A DNA stretch of 64,000 nucleotides. Source: Lachancea kluyveri NRRL Y-12651 (taxonomy: Eukaryota > Ascomycota > Saccharomycetes > Saccharomycetales > Saccharomycetaceae). A model generated the notes under the pieces. That model was given only the letters and a program-made list of their open reading frames with translations. It searched no databases and was not told the DNA's origin. Both the position numbers and the translations under genes were made by a program. This document shows positions 1 through 9,080 of the stretch, piece after piece (within the stretch, counting starts at the first letter, position 1; every line of letters starts with the position of its first letter). The DNA is taken from positions 1,116,001-1,180,000 of the forward strand of contig CM000691.1 of the NCBI GenBank assembly GCA_000149225.2. The letters are read 5' to 3'.

Positions 1-13
1 CATAAAAACCTGG

Positions 14-1084
14 CTAAACACTTAAAGTATGGTTGTTGTTCGAATTCCTACTTCGCCTCGAATTTGTAGATGTTGCATTGACGCTTGTCTGTGATTCGGG
101 ATGAAACGGTAATGCTGGGAGGTTGTTTTTGCTAGTCACATCGTTTGGTTCTTTATCGTCACTTGAATCAACATCCCAACTTTTTGCTTTGCTACAACAG
201 AACCTTTTTGGGCTGTATGCTCTTGTTGGATCCGTCGACGTTTGCTGCAGGGAATTTACTGTTCCACCAAAGCTCCAGACAGTTGGGAAATATTGTCTGT
301 AAATAATTAGGGAGCTGATAGTTCCAATCAAAGCTCCCATTATAGAATCTGTGAGGAAATGCCTATTATCAGAAAGGCTTGACGCACTAATCAATATCGC
401 AAGAAAAATTGGCCATGTAACCATAGGTAAAGTCATAGAATTAGAGGAAGTCGCATTCGTTACAATATCGACCCTTGACAATATCATGAAGACCACAACA
501 GTTAAATTCGCAAAGGCTGTAGAGGCAGTACCACTTGGAAAACTTCTAAACCCATCAATCAACTTTGGGAGACTTTCCGGACTACACATGGTAATATCAA
601 TCATGTGGCCTTGAACTAGATCTGGATTTGGTTGACAGCGGGAAAGAAGATCAGGCCTTGGGCTACCAGTAATATTCTTTAGTAGCGAAACAATGCTCGA
701 CTGTAGCGCATTGGATCCTAGCACCGTTAGAATTGCCGAATGTGTATTCCACAATTTACGTGTTGCAGAAAAATCTGTGCTGAAAATGTTTAAGCCAGAA
801 GTAGTCAAAATAGAAACACCAATAGTACAAAAAATTAATAGAAGATTTGGAAATAGCGTTTGACTATTGGCAAAATACATATGTGAAATGGACGAGTCAA
901 AAACCGAAAAATCAGCGAATCTTGGGTGCAATATTCTCCTATAAATTTGTGACAAAACTAATGCCACTATGTAAATGGACCATTCAGCAACGTAAAATAA
1001 AAGTGTTAAAACAGAAATGTTACGGCCACCGAAGTGAACAAATACGTCTCTCTTAATGCCAAAATTGGATACAAAACTTGTCAT
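14..1084 (-). CDS. PAP2/lipid-phosphate-phosphatase-like membrane protein with altered catalytic motifs
   Basis: A 356-residue hydrophobic protein related to the Dpp1/Lpp1 family, which dephosphorylates phosphatidate and diacylglycerol pyrophosphate in membranes. Motif 1 is intact (K136, six residues, R143-P144). Motif 2 reads PSGT at 183-186 where the family has PSGH. Motif 3 keeps H242 and D246, but the expected SR pair is S235-S236. Several hydrophobic segments lie at about 25-45, 78-98, 190-205, 220-235 and 248-262. The tail after about residue 290 is polar and Ser/Asn-rich. S. cerevisiae has no such gene beside RTT106; its LPP1 and DPP1 are elsewhere and shorter (274 and 289 aa). The family fold is clear. 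Catalytic activity is doubtful because the motif-2 His and motif-3 Arg are replaced. The reading frame is long and uninterrupted, so it is probably expressed. Confidence 0.8.
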   Translation of the reverse strand: MTSFVSNFGIKRDVFVHFGGRNISVLTLLFYVAEWSIYIVALVLSQIYRRILHPRFADFSVFDSSISHMYFANSQTLFPNLLLIFCTIGVSILTTSGLNIFSTDFSATRKLWNTHSAILTVLGSNALQSSIVSLLKNITGSPRPDLLSRCQPNPDLVQGHMIDITMCSPESLPKLIDGFRSFPSGTASTAFANLTVVVFMILSRVDIVTNATSSNSMTLPMVTWPIFLAILISASSLSDNRHFLTDSIMGALIGTISSLIIYRQYFPTVWSFGGTVNSLQQTSTDPTRAYSPKRFCCSKAKSWDVDSSDDKEPNDVTSKNNLPALPFHPESQTSVNATSTNSRRSRNSNNNHTLSV

Positions 1085-1400
1085 TGCTTATTCATCCAAT
1101 TCTGTATGCTTAATCACGAAAACATGGTAGTACAAGTGGGAAAGTCATCATTGTGTAAAGTTATATACATTGAAATTTTGGATGATGATTCTGTGTCCAA
1201 AACACCACTTCGAGAATTATAATTTGTATTCACCATATATTGACAACTGACGCAAATGCTGTGGATCTAATGCCACAAAAAAAAACGATAATCTACGTAT
1301 GCCGCGACAAGCAACACGAAAACTTTTCAAACACGTTAAGATAGATTAATGTCATATTAGGTGTGTGTGAAACGAACGAATAAGGCAGTTCACAGTTCCA
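1085..1400. other. Divergent promoter region, phosphatase-like gene / RTT106
   Basis: 316 bases between two divergent start codons. It presumably holds both promoters. I see an A-rich run near 1276 but no motif I can assign with confidence. Confidence 0.4.
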
Positions 1401-2738
1401 ATGGCCGAAGATACTGAACCATTTTTGGAGAATTTACCGAAGGAATTAAGAGAGAACATCAAGGATGTATGTCAAATAGTTCCAGGAGCTTTAACTACGT
1501 TCAAGCGTCTATACAACTACGCTAAAGATGATCAAGACTTAAAAAGAAAAGGAAAAAGTTCTCAGATGACCTCTGAAATATCAGATAGCAGTATAATATT
1601 TCAACTAAAGGAAGTTTCCGTTTTGTCACCGCTTCGCAAGAAGCTCGACTTAGCTATTTGCTTGTCATCTGAAAACAATAAACCAGTGCTATCTTTGTCC
1701 AAAGAGAAGGTATCAGAGCTTGTAATCCCAGATCTAAACACAAACGTGAAGTTCGCAGCTTTCTTGCCATTCCCAGAGAAGAAAAACCTTGTTTACTTGC
1801 TCATCTCTTATCACCATTCCTTGAATCCAAAACTAACGGAGCCTGTATTGATTACTATGAACAAAGAAGGTATTTTGAAACAGTTCAAGGCTTTAAATCT
1901 CTTGACACAAAGTTCTACAGAGTTTCATCAATGTATTGAGTATATGAGGAAACAAGCTATTTTGACAGGATTCAGAATTTCCGACCCTTTTTCTAGCACT
2001 CTCCAAGATATGTTGTCATTTCACGTGGATTGTCATCGCGGTACTAAGGAGGGCACGCTATACTTTTTACCAGACCACATCCTTTTCGGATTTAAAAAGC
2101 CAATCCTGCTTTTCCAATCTCAAGAAATAGAGTCCATCACTTACTCTTCTATCACTAGGTTGACATTCAACATCACTTTAATAACCAAAAGTGAGGAGAA
2201 ATTCGAGTTCTCTATGATTGATCAGAACGAATTCGCTAAAATCGATGAATACGTCAAAAAGAAGCAGGTAAAAGACAAATCAATGAGCGATGAATTAAAG
2301 GCTAAGCCAATGAGCAAAGGTCAGCAGCAACCCGAAGAACACATCTCTGCGCTACAGGAAGCTGCCCAACAGCTGCAAGAAGGTGACGGTTTGAACAATG
2401 CCTCTTTAGGATCTGACGATGAAGAAGCTGATGGAAACTTTGAAGCTGATAGTGATTTATCTGATGGCAGTGGTTCAGAGTCAGAAGCCGACGACGATAC
2501 CGACGAAGGCAAACCCCGGGATATCCCATTGGAGGAGGAGGAAGAGGAAGACGGTGAAGACAATGATGATGATAAAGATGAAGAAGAACTAGAAGAGATA
2601 AGGGAAGAGAGCCGAAAAAATTACCAACTCAACACTTTAGATATCCCAATCCAATCTGATCATGATGAAGACGGTGATGAAGAAGGGGAAGAGGAAGATG
2701 AAGAGGAAGATGAGGGATCTGGCGTAGAATATGAATAG
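1401..2738 (+). CDS. RTT106: Histone H3-H4 chaperone Rtt106
   Basis: 445 residues (S. cerevisiae Rtt106 is 455). The family binds H3-H4 acetylated at H3 K56 and delivers it in replication-coupled nucleosome assembly, heterochromatin silencing and histone-gene repression, together with CAF-1 and Asf1. The middle of the protein (about 65-300) corresponds to the paired pleckstrin-homology domains, including the stretch around [20 protein letters not shown]. From about residue 330 it becomes extremely acidic, with long Asp/Glu runs to the C-terminus, as usual in histone chaperones. It converges with RIO2, 100 bases between stop codons, the same neighbour as in S. cerevisiae (YNL206C-YNL207W). Confidence 0.95.
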   Translation: MAEDTEPFLENLPKELRENIKDVCQIVPGALTTFKRLYNYAKDDQDLKRKGKSSQMTSEISDSSIIFQLKEVSVLSPLRKKLDLAICLSSENNKPVLSLSKEKVSELVIPDLNTNVKFAAFLPFPEKKNLVYLLISYHHSLNPKLTEPVLITMNKEGILKQFKALNLLTQSSTEFHQCIEYMRKQAILTGFRISDPFSSTLQDMLSFHVDCHRGTKEGTLYFLPDHILFGFKKPILLFQSQEIESITYSSITRLTFNITLITKSEEKFEFSMIDQNEFAKIDEYVKKKQVKDKSMSDELKAKPMSKGQQQPEEHISALQEAAQQLQEGDGLNNASLGSDDEEADGNFEADSDLSDGSGSESEADDDTDEGKPRDIPLEEEEEEDGEDNDDDKDEEELEEIREESRKNYQLNTLDIPIQSDHDEDGDEEGEEEDEEEDEGSGVEYE

Positions 2739-2841
2739 TTAACGGACTGAATAATGATTTTGTGTAATATAATATTATTTGCTTGAAGCAATTCCTTTTT
2801 CTACTTTTCTCTTTACTAATGAATACAGTATATACGACAGC

Positions 2842-4101
2842 CTAATCTTCTAAAATGTAATTACCCAACTTGTCCATCTTCAAATTCCCAACACCATTCG
2901 ATAAAGCGTCAATGATGCGTTCATTTTCCTCCTCTTCATCAAACTCTCCGTTATCAGTTCCATCATTCGATTCTTCCTCGCTTTCTGTATAGTAGTAATC
3001 ATGTTCATCTTCGGTTCCGTCACTTTCGGAATGACCTTGCTCATCTTCATAGGTTTCATCCCTCATGCCTTGAACAGCTGTTTCTAGATCTCTGTCACCT
3101 GGATGCTTCTTACTAAACCCAGAAGCCTGAACTAATTCGTCCAAGTTATCACATCTTTCGACGTCTCTATGGAAAAGTGGATAGGAATATTTGTAACCCT
3201 CACCGAAACCATCTGTGTCTAACATTGAGGAATCTGGCTTTGGATCGTATTTTAGTTTCTTTTTGAAAAATCTACGAATACAGTCAACATCTCTTTGGAA
3301 ATAGTATTCAGCGTCTTTGTGCTGAATGGAGATACATTGGGGAAAATCGATTACAACGAACCCACAGTCGTTTTCATCGTCAACTTCATCTTTGATCATG
3401 ATGTTAAACTCGTTAAAGTCACAATGAATCAAACCATGATTGGCTAAGTTAACGATAAAGCACATTAAGTCACTATACAGTTTTGGTAAATCGTGGTGCT
3501 TTCTCAACCTTCTCATTGGGTAACCCTTAATCAACTCCATAAGTATGATATGACGAGAATTATCAAATGGTTCTGGAACTTTGAAACCCTTGGAGTATAG
3601 AAGAGACATGAATTGATATTCCTTGTTAGCAGCTAAGCGTGACAAGAACATCCAACTGGCACTTTGTCTCCCTTTCAAGTAGTCTCTGTTGTTCTTAACT
3701 GTTTGAAAGGAAGTCCTACCTAATCTATGAATTTTCATGACTCTCGAGTTTCCGTTCCTATCACTGACCTGATAAATATCAGATTCTTTACCAACACCAA
3801 TGGTTGCACCAATCGAATACACCGTGTCTCTGTTCAACATCGCCTTCAAAGCCAGGTAGTCGATCCCGTTATAGGTTAGCTTATAGCCATCATACTTAGC
3901 GTTTCTCACCTTAGAAACCAATTTTAGCTTTGCCAAGTCACTGATTGCTCTGTTAGTACCAGAACTTGATCTTAGACCAGAAATCTGGTGGATCATCTGC
4001 GTTGGAACAATCTCGTGGTTGCGAGAGCCCTGTTCAACAGCTTGCAAAACACGGAAGTCATCTGCGGTTAAATAACGCATATGACTAGTTTCTAGTTTCA
4101 T
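2842..4101 (-). CDS. RIO2: Atypical serine kinase/ATPase Rio2, 40S ribosome maturation
   Basis: 419 residues (S. cerevisiae 425). Rio2 acts in late cytoplasmic maturation of the pre-40S particle and 20S pre-rRNA processing. An N-terminal winged-helix domain spans about 1-90. The RIO kinase domain follows, with the nucleotide loop IGVGKESDIY, the catalytic stretch LIHCDFNEFNIMI (His-Cys-Asp replaces the usual HRD) and the metal motif VIDFPQ. The C-terminal quarter is acidic and ends in a conserved LKMDKLGNYILED-like tail. About four-fifths of residues match the S. cerevisiae protein as I remember it. The upstream region carries paired PAC-like GATGAG cores and an RRPE-like element, fitting ribosome-biogenesis co-regulation. 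Confidence 0.98.
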   Translation of the reverse strand: MKLETSHMRYLTADDFRVLQAVEQGSRNHEIVPTQMIHQISGLRSSSGTNRAISDLAKLKLVSKVRNAKYDGYKLTYNGIDYLALKAMLNRDTVYSIGATIGVGKESDIYQVSDRNGNSRVMKIHRLGRTSFQTVKNNRDYLKGRQSASWMFLSRLAANKEYQFMSLLYSKGFKVPEPFDNSRHIILMELIKGYPMRRLRKHHDLPKLYSDLMCFIVNLANHGLIHCDFNEFNIMIKDEVDDENDCGFVVIDFPQCISIQHKDAEYYFQRDVDCIRRFFKKKLKYDPKPDSSMLDTDGFGEGYKYSYPLFHRDVERCDNLDELVQASGFSKKHPGDRDLETAVQGMRDETYEDEQGHSESDGTEDEHDYYYTESEEESNDGTDNGEFDEEEENERIIDALSNGVGNLKMDKLGNYILED

Positions 4102-4161
4102 TTTATATCGATTACTTTTAGTTCTATTGTAGGTTTATTTTCTAATATTCATACAAATGAA

Positions 4162-4185
4162 CTCATCTCATCGGAGAAAATTTTT
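4162..4185 (-). promoter_or_regulatory. PAC-like plus RRPE-like elements upstream of RIO2
   Basis: On the RIO2 strand there are two overlapping GATGAG cores (plus-strand CTCATC at 4162 and 4167) next to an A4T5 element (4176-4185), 61-84 bases upstream of the RIO2 ATG. PAC and RRPE motifs are the known Dot6/Tod6 and Stb3 sites of ribosome-biogenesis genes. Assigning them here is inference from sequence and context. Confidence 0.5.
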
Positions 4186-4780
4186 GTCGAGAGGTTACAG
4201 AGGAAATGATCACGGGACCTAATAGTAGCACAGGATATTAAAAATACAAACATATCATACGGGCAATTGGAGTTAGAAAGACCGGGAGAGCCTCGCAACC
4301 CATCGACATGGATGCCATAGCTTGTGGAAATTTCACCGACAAGAAGTGATACAAGGATCCTGCGTTGGTCCTTGTCTATCTTCACAGAATCGGACACCAG
4401 AAGTCTGCTTACGCAATAAGCCGTAAAGAAAGCTACTATTATCTCCAAATTGTTTCTAAATGCACAACACGAGTTCTGGATTCTATAGTTATAAATCACG
4501 AAATATCTAGCTTATGGGACGATGGCTTCGAGACTAGAGACTCCATCTTGTCAGAAGCTGGTGGACATTGCTCTCTATGAGACAGGAGACAATGGCTGCT
4601 CAGTAAATGCTAGGATGAAGAAATAAAATAAAATGAAGGTTTCTGAAGCAAATAACTGGGTAGGCAGACCCGATTTGGAGTCCCCATACATTTTTGTTGA
4701 TGTCAGTCTCAAACCATGACTCTCAAAGTAGGTCAGTAGATAATATATTACTATATAGAAGATGCGAGTTCACAAAAGAA
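4186..4780. other. Intergenic region between the RIO2 promoter and the YNL208W-like gene, no gene seen
   Basis: About 600 bases. The longest open frame (minus strand, 4149-4499) starts at GTG and resembles nothing known. An imperfect hairpin lies at about 4349-4386 (arms ACAAGGA/TCCTTGT), followed by a small one, GCTTA/TAAGC, near 4408. A structured RNA is possible, but I could not fit a known class. Confidence 0.3.
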
Positions 4781-5320
4781 TTACCAGCCACCTTGACGAC
4801 CGCCTTGCTGACCGCCATAGCCGCCCTGAGGACCACCAAAACCACCTGGAGGACCACCTTGAGGACCACCAAAGCCACCTTGAGGACCACCGAAACCACC
4901 TGGAGGACCGCCTTGAGGACCACCGAAACCACCTTGAGGACCACCGAAACCACCTTGAGGACCACCGAAACCACCTTGAGGACCGCCTTGAGGACCACCG
5001 AAGCCACCTTGAGAACCACCAAAGTTGCCTTGTTGACCACCAAAGTTGCCTTGGTTTTTATGTTCTTTGCGATCTTCGAACTTGTCTTCGATCTTGTTGC
5101 CCAGAATAGCACCACCAAGGGCACCTAGAGTACCGGTAAGTTTTGAATGAGAGGAGGAAGCATGAGAACCAGCAAATGCACCTGCAGCACCACCGACAAC
5201 GGTACTAAACAAGCCTCTGTCACCGCCTTCTTGGCCCAATTGTTGGCCTTGGCCTTGCTGTTGTTGAGGTTGTTGGTATTTACCTTGTTCACCTTCGCTG
5301 TAGAAATCGTTAGCAGACAT
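4781..5320 (-). CDS. YNL208W-like Gly/Gln-rich low-complexity protein
   Basis: 179 residues (S. cerevisiae YNL208W is 199; function unknown). The start MSANDFYS matches the S. cerevisiae start as remembered. Residues 12-33 are Gln/Gly-rich. A glycine/alanine-rich stretch (about 36-75) has helical glycine spacing, including LGALGGAILGNK. A short charged segment follows, then the C-terminal half consists of repeats of a GGFGGPQ-type unit rich in Gly, Pro and Gln. This composition is aggregation-prone and prion-like. It has the same neighbour (RIO2) and the same orientation relative to SSB as in S. cerevisiae. Repeat number is expected to vary between strains. Confidence 0.85.
   Translation of the reverse strand: MSANDFYSEGEQGKYQQPQQQQGQGQQLGQEGGDRGLFSTVVGGAAGAFAGSHASSSHSKLTGTLGALGGAILGNKIEDKFEDRKEHKNQGNFGGQQGNFGGSQGGFGGPQGGPQGGFGGPQGGFGGPQGGFGGPQGGPPGGFGGPQGGFGGPQGGPPGGFGGPQGGYGGQQGGRQGGW
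4799..5040 (-). repeat. Coding tandem repeat, Gly-Gly-Phe-Gly-Gly-Pro-Gln units
   Basis: Imperfect repeats of about 21-36 bases (plus-strand GGACCACC...CCACCTTGA units) encode the Gly/Pro/Gln-rich C-terminal half of the YNL208W-like protein. Because of the repeat, other frames are also open here; these are shadows. Confidence 0.85.
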
Positions 5321-5867
5321 TTTTTTGATTTAACCGAACTGAAAGAATGGTAACATTAGTGAAAGGGAGAGGTGTAAGAATATTTTGGACACGTTGACCA
5401 TATTTATACTAATTTTTTTACCCTACCGTATAGAAACTCAGAATCCGACGGGGTGCCACGGGATTTGACTCCTTAGGCGCAGCATTCTCTGCGTGAAATG
5501 CCGGGCCTGCCACAGTCCGTTCCTGTCATTCTGAATCAACAACCACAGGTCTTGCGGCTTCTCTAGGCGAGTGGTCTACAACCGTGGCTTGTACTTCGAA
5601 TAGCATGTCCGTCGACGCTCAAAATATACATAGAGAGGTACTTCTTTACTTAGAATCCTAGCATTGACATGCTCTTTTAACTTCCAGCCTCGATGCTGAG
5701 GCGCATGAACTTTCACTGCTCAAAACACAGTTTCTCTAAACTACTTAGTAATTATTTTGTTAGATGCAAGCATGAGCTGGAAGATTATTGGGAGTATCCA
5801 ATGCTAGTAGTGTTTAAGCGTAGGCTTTATTATACACAGTTAAACTCAATCGTTCGAACAAATCTGT
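5321..5867. other. Promoter region of the YNL208W-like gene
   Basis: 547 bases between the YNL208W-like start and the stop of the next gene upstream. A TATTTATA-like stretch sits near 5401. GC-rich patches occur at about 5450-5530. No RNA gene or further ORF was recognised. Confidence 0.35.
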
Positions 5868-6458
5868 TTAGCGACGGCGACGTGGAGGAGGAGGGCACAA
5901 CGGCCTGCCTCCACAACTGCCAGTACTTTGGCGACGGCCTCTGATAAGACTTCTCGCTAGCAACATACCTCCTACTGCACCTAAGACTTTTCCCGAGGAT
6001 GACGATGACGATGATGTACCTCTTTCTTGGATTGGGGATGCTGGTGAAGAGTAGTACTGCTGAGGCGGACGATTTGCCGAGGCAGAGCCCTGGGGAACGT
6101 AGCCCTGAGGAACGTAGCCCTGAGGAACGTAGCCCTGGGGAACGTAGCCCTGGGGAACGTAGCCCTGTGGAACATAGCCCTGTGGAACATAGCCCTGTGG
6201 AACATAGCCTTGGGGAACATGATTTTGTGGAACATAACCTTGTGGAACATAACCTTGCGGAGCATGTACTTGTGAGACATTTCCTTGCGTAGAATATGGT
6301 GGTGGTGATTGGTAAGTTTGCTGAGAAGTGTAACCTTGGAACTGTTGATTTTGGCCCATTGAAGCAGCTTGAGCTGCCTGCATGGGGAACTGTTGTGGCT
6401 GGTTCTTTTCCATCTGTTGCTGGAATGTATTATTGTGGTGTCCTGGGTAGCTGGACAT
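5868..6458 (-). CDS. Unrecognised small protein with about 12 VPQGY pentapeptide repeats
   Basis: 196 residues from a clear ATG. I do not recognise a homologue, and S. cerevisiae has no gene between YNL208W and SSB2. The layout is: a Gln/Pro/Tyr-rich N-terminus (1-65), about 12 copies of a Val-Pro-Gln-Gly-Tyr unit (about 65-125), a Ser-rich linker, a short Gly/Ala/Leu hydrophobic segment (GKVLGAVGGMLLARSLIRG, about 155-173), and a basic Cys/Pro/Arg tail ending in four arginines. The glycine-spaced segment resembles LGALGGAILGNK in the adjacent YNL208W-like protein, so the two may be related tandem genes; that is inference. Two STRE-like AGGGG sites lie upstream. The function is unknown. Confidence 0.6.
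   Translation of the reverse strand: MSSYPGHHNNTFQQQMEKNQPQQFPMQAAQAASMGQNQQFQGYTSQQTYQSPPPYSTQGNVSQVHAPQGYVPQGYVPQNHVPQGYVPQGYVPQGYVPQGYVPQGYVPQGYVPQGYVPQGYVPQGSASANRPPQQYYSSPASPIQERGTSSSSSSSGKVLGAVGGMLLARSLIRGRRQSTGSCGGRPLCPPPPRRRR
6085..6264 (-). repeat. 15-bp coding tandem repeat (VPQGY units)
   Basis: About 12 copies of a 15-base unit (plus-strand form GTAGCCCTGTGGAAC with variants). Units near 6215-6264 are the most diverged and the others are nearly identical, which suggests recent copy-number change. All three frames of each strand stay open across it, so it gives rise to spurious ORFs. Confidence 0.9.
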
Positions 6459-6930
6459 ATTTAACGAGTTTTGTATTATTCTTCTGTACAGCTCTAAGTG
6501 TCTACGTCTATGTACCCTTCGCCCCCCTTACTGTCCTTTTTATTTATTTAAGGTTCCTCGAACTTTTTTGAATTATCCGGTGCCGCCCCACTTTCTCCCC
6601 ACATGACACTTTTTAGTGGCGGAAAAACGGTATTGAGCGAATAGCCATAAACTCTGAGAAGGGGTATGCAACTATCAGTGCAGAAAAACAAGACCTCGGT
6701 TTATAGCCCACTGCTGATACGAGCTTTACCGTCACCCTCAATTGGTGGATCCGAGAGATTGTCTGCTAAGACCACAACGCGCATTCGGGGGGGACGCTTT
6801 TTGATACATTAAATGGTTTATATTGGTTAAACCTAAAACCTATACATATGTAAAACTAGATACACAGAAAAAGAAGTTTATGAGATTAATTGTAGAAAAA
6901 AGAAAATAGGTCATTCAAATTTCTCTTTTC
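6459..6930. promoter_or_regulatory. Upstream region of the repeat gene, with STRE-like sites
   Basis: 472 bases between the repeat-gene ATG and the SSB stop. It contains CCCCT at 6524-6528 and AGGGG at 6660-6664, the core of Msn2/Msn4 stress-response elements, 66 and about 200 bases upstream of the ATG. Two copies of such a short motif can occur by chance. Confidence 0.35.
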
Positions 6931-8772
6931 TTAACGAGTAGCCATAGCCTTGGTAACAACTCTCTTCAAACCAACCTCAGCCTTTCTCAAGTCATCAGCG
7001 GAAGAGTCTTCGATTTCCAAAGCGGCCAAAGCGTCAGACAAAGCAGCTTCGATCTTGCTCTTGGCACCTCTCTTCATCTTAGAAGACAAGACTGGGTCAG
7101 TGACAGTTTGTTCAATGGAAGCGACGTAAGATTCCAATCTTTGTCTAGCTTCATGCTTCTTGGCGAAAGCTTCGTCAGCGGCCTTGAATTCTTCAGCTTG
7201 GTTGACCATCTTTTCAATTTCATCAGAAGACAATCTACCGACAGCGTTGGAGATGGTGATGTTAGCGGACTTACCAGTGGACTTTTCAACAGCAGTAACC
7301 TTCAAGATACCGTTGGCATCAACTTCAAAGATAGCTTCCAAGACTGGTTCACCAGCTGGCAAAGGAGGAATACCCTTCAAGTCGAATTCACCCAATAGAG
7401 TGTTTTCAGCACAGTTAACACGTTCACCTTGGTAGACTGGGAATTGAACAGTGGTTTGGTGGTCAGCGACAGTGGTGAAGGTTCTTCTCTTGATGGTTGG
7501 GACAGTAGTGTTTCTTGGGACGACTGGAGCGAAAACGTTACCTTGCATAGCAACACCCAAAGACAATGGGGCGACATCCAACAACAACAAGTCCTTGGTT
7601 TCGTCGGAAGTGGATTGACCGGTCAAGATAGCACCTTGAACGGCAGCACCGTAAGCGACTGCTTCATCTGGGTTAATAGATTTTTCCAGTTGCTTACCTT
7701 CAAAGTAGTCAGACAACAACTTTTGGACCTTTGGAATTCTGGTGGAACCACCAACCAAAACAACTTCGTCGATTTGGGACTTGGCGATCTTAGCATCCTT
7801 CAACACTTGTTCAACTGGTTCCAAAGTAGACTTGAACATAGCAGCATTGATGTCTTCAAATCTGGCTCTGGTAATAGAAGCTTCAAAGTCTTCACCTTCG
7901 AACAAGGAGTCGACTTCGACGGTAGTTTGAGTAACAGAGGACAAGGTTCTCTTAGCTCTTTCGGCAGCAGTTCTCAATCTTCTTAGAGCTCTAGCATCAC
8001 CGGAGATGTCCAAACCAGTCTTCTTCTTGAAATCAGTCTTGAAGTGTTCCAACAAGTTGGTGTCGAAATCTTGACCACCCAAGTGAGTGTTACCAGAGGT
8101 AGACTTAACAGTGTAAACACCACCAGCAATGTGCAACAAGGAAACATCGAAAGTACCACCACCCAAATCGAAAATCAAAACGTGTCTTTCTTTGTCAGAC
8201 TTACCAGCACCCAAACCGTAGGCAATGGCAGCAGCAGTTGGTTCGTTAATGATACGCAAAACGTTCAAACCAGAGATGGCACCAGCATCCTTGGTGGCTT
8301 GTCTTTGAGCATCGTTAAAGTAAGCTGGAACAGTGATGACAGCCTTTTCGACCTTTTGGCCGATCTTAGCTTCAGCAATTTCCTTCATCTTGGTCAAGAC
8401 CATAGAAGAAATTTCTTGTGGAGAGAAGGTTTTAGTTTCACCCAAGTATTCAACTTCAATGACTGGAGCATCGTTAACGTTGATGACCTTGAATGGCCAG
8501 GTCTTCATGTCGTTTTGGACAGATTCTTCATCGAATCTTCTACCGATCAAACGCTTAGCATCGAAAACAGTGTTCTTTGGGTTCAAAGCAGCTTGGTTCT
8601 TAGCAGCGTCACCAATCAATCTTTCTTCTGGGGTGAAAGCAACGAAAGATGGGGTAACTCTGTTACCTTGTTCGTTGGCAATAATTTCAACAGAAGATTC
8701 GTAAGTAGCAACACAAGAGTAGGTAGTACCTAAATCGATACCGATAGCACCTGGGAAAACACCTTCAGCCAT
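6931..8772 (-). CDS. SSB1: Ribosome-associated Hsp70 Ssb (single ancestor of SSB1/SSB2)
   Basis: 613 residues, the same length as S. cerevisiae Ssb1/Ssb2. Ssb works with the ribosome-associated complex (Zuo1-Ssz1) to fold nascent chains at the exit tunnel. The N-terminal ATPase has the phosphate loop [12 protein letters not shown] (about 10-21), the stretch [17 protein letters not shown] and the adenosine motif [11 protein letters not shown]. The substrate-binding domain starts near 390 and a helical lid ends the protein at [15 protein letters not shown]. Codons are strongly biased towards the preferred yeast set, as for a very abundant protein. In S. cerevisiae its two duplicates sit beside MER1 (YNL209W-YNL210W) and PTP1 (YDL229W-YDL230W). 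Here one copy is followed by both neighbours. Confidence 0.98.
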   Translation of the reverse strand: MAEGVFPGAIGIDLGTTYSCVATYESSVEIIANEQGNRVTPSFVAFTPEERLIGDAAKNQAALNPKNTVFDAKRLIGRRFDEESVQNDMKTWPFKVINVNDAPVIEVEYLGETKTFSPQEISSMVLTKMKEIAEAKIGQKVEKAVITVPAYFNDAQRQATKDAGAISGLNVLRIINEPTAAAIAYGLGAGKSDKERHVLIFDLGGGTFDVSLLHIAGGVYTVKSTSGNTHLGGQDFDTNLLEHFKTDFKKKTGLDISGDARALRRLRTAAERAKRTLSSVTQTTVEVDSLFEGEDFEASITRARFEDINAAMFKSTLEPVEQVLKDAKIAKSQIDEVVLVGGSTRIPKVQKLLSDYFEGKQLEKSINPDEAVAYGAAVQGAILTGQSTSDETKDLLLLDVAPLSLGVAMQGNVFAPVVPRNTTVPTIKRRTFTTVADHQTTVQFPVYQGERVNCAENTLLGEFDLKGIPPLPAGEPVLEAIFEVDANGILKVTAVEKSTGKSANITISNAVGRLSSDEIEKMVNQAEEFKAADEAFAKKHEARQRLESYVASIEQTVTDPVLSSKMKRGAKSKIEAALSDALAALEIEDSSADDLRKAEVGLKRVVTKAMATR

Positions 8773-9080
8773 TATGAAATGTATAGGATTTTGCTTGGTG
8801 AGTGTGAAAACTACTAATAAAAAGTAGTGAAGAGAAGGAAGAGAAGTAAGAAAAATGTGAAGGTTATATAAATTAGTGAAAAATTTTTCACCTGTTCAGT
8901 AGCCATCGGGGCATCGCCCATTTCTCAATTTTTTTTTTCACGTTTCTTTTTATCTTGAACGATGAAAAAGAAAAAGTTGTGCGTGAGGCGTTCTGAAATA
9001 TTCGCAGCATGCCATGCTGGGCTTTACGCTGGAGAAGAAGAAGACAACAAAATAATTTCTGTTTAGATGAAACTTGATCA
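8773..9080. other. SSB promoter region
   Basis: 308 bases between the SSB ATG and the MER1 stop. It contains an RRPE palindrome and, beside it, a TATA-like TATATAAA near 8865. Several A/T tracts follow (8930-8950). Confidence 0.5.
8877..8890 (-). promoter_or_regulatory. RRPE palindrome upstream of SSB
   Basis: TGAAAAATTTTTCA, a perfect palindrome matching the ribosomal RNA processing element bound by Stb3 in S. cerevisiae, 105-118 bases upstream of the SSB ATG. SSB genes are known to be co-regulated with ribosomal genes. Function here is inferred. Confidence 0.6.

Noticed and set aside
4349-4460. H/ACA snoRNA upstream of RIO2
   Set aside because: An imperfect hairpin followed by ACAGAA and a second small hairpin looked suggestive. 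No closing 3' stem with a properly placed ACA box could be built.
4149-4499. 116-codon minus-strand frame upstream of RIO2
   Set aside because: It begins with GTG, has no internal ATG giving a sensible protein, and lies over the RIO2 promoter motifs. No similarity was recognised.
5981-6292. Open frames on both strands through the VPQGY repeat
   Set aside because: A 15-base repeat without stops keeps every frame open. Only the 196-codon minus-strand frame has a sensible start and a non-repetitive head and tail.
7429-8733. Long plus-strand frames opposite SSB (up to 229 codons)
   Set aside because: These are antisense shadows caused by strong codon bias in SSB.
1401-8772. HO endonuclease gene between RTT106 and SSB
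   Set aside because: In S. cerevisiae HO is next to SSB1, so I looked for a LAGLIDADG-type endonuclease here. None is present in the window; it may lie outside or be absent.
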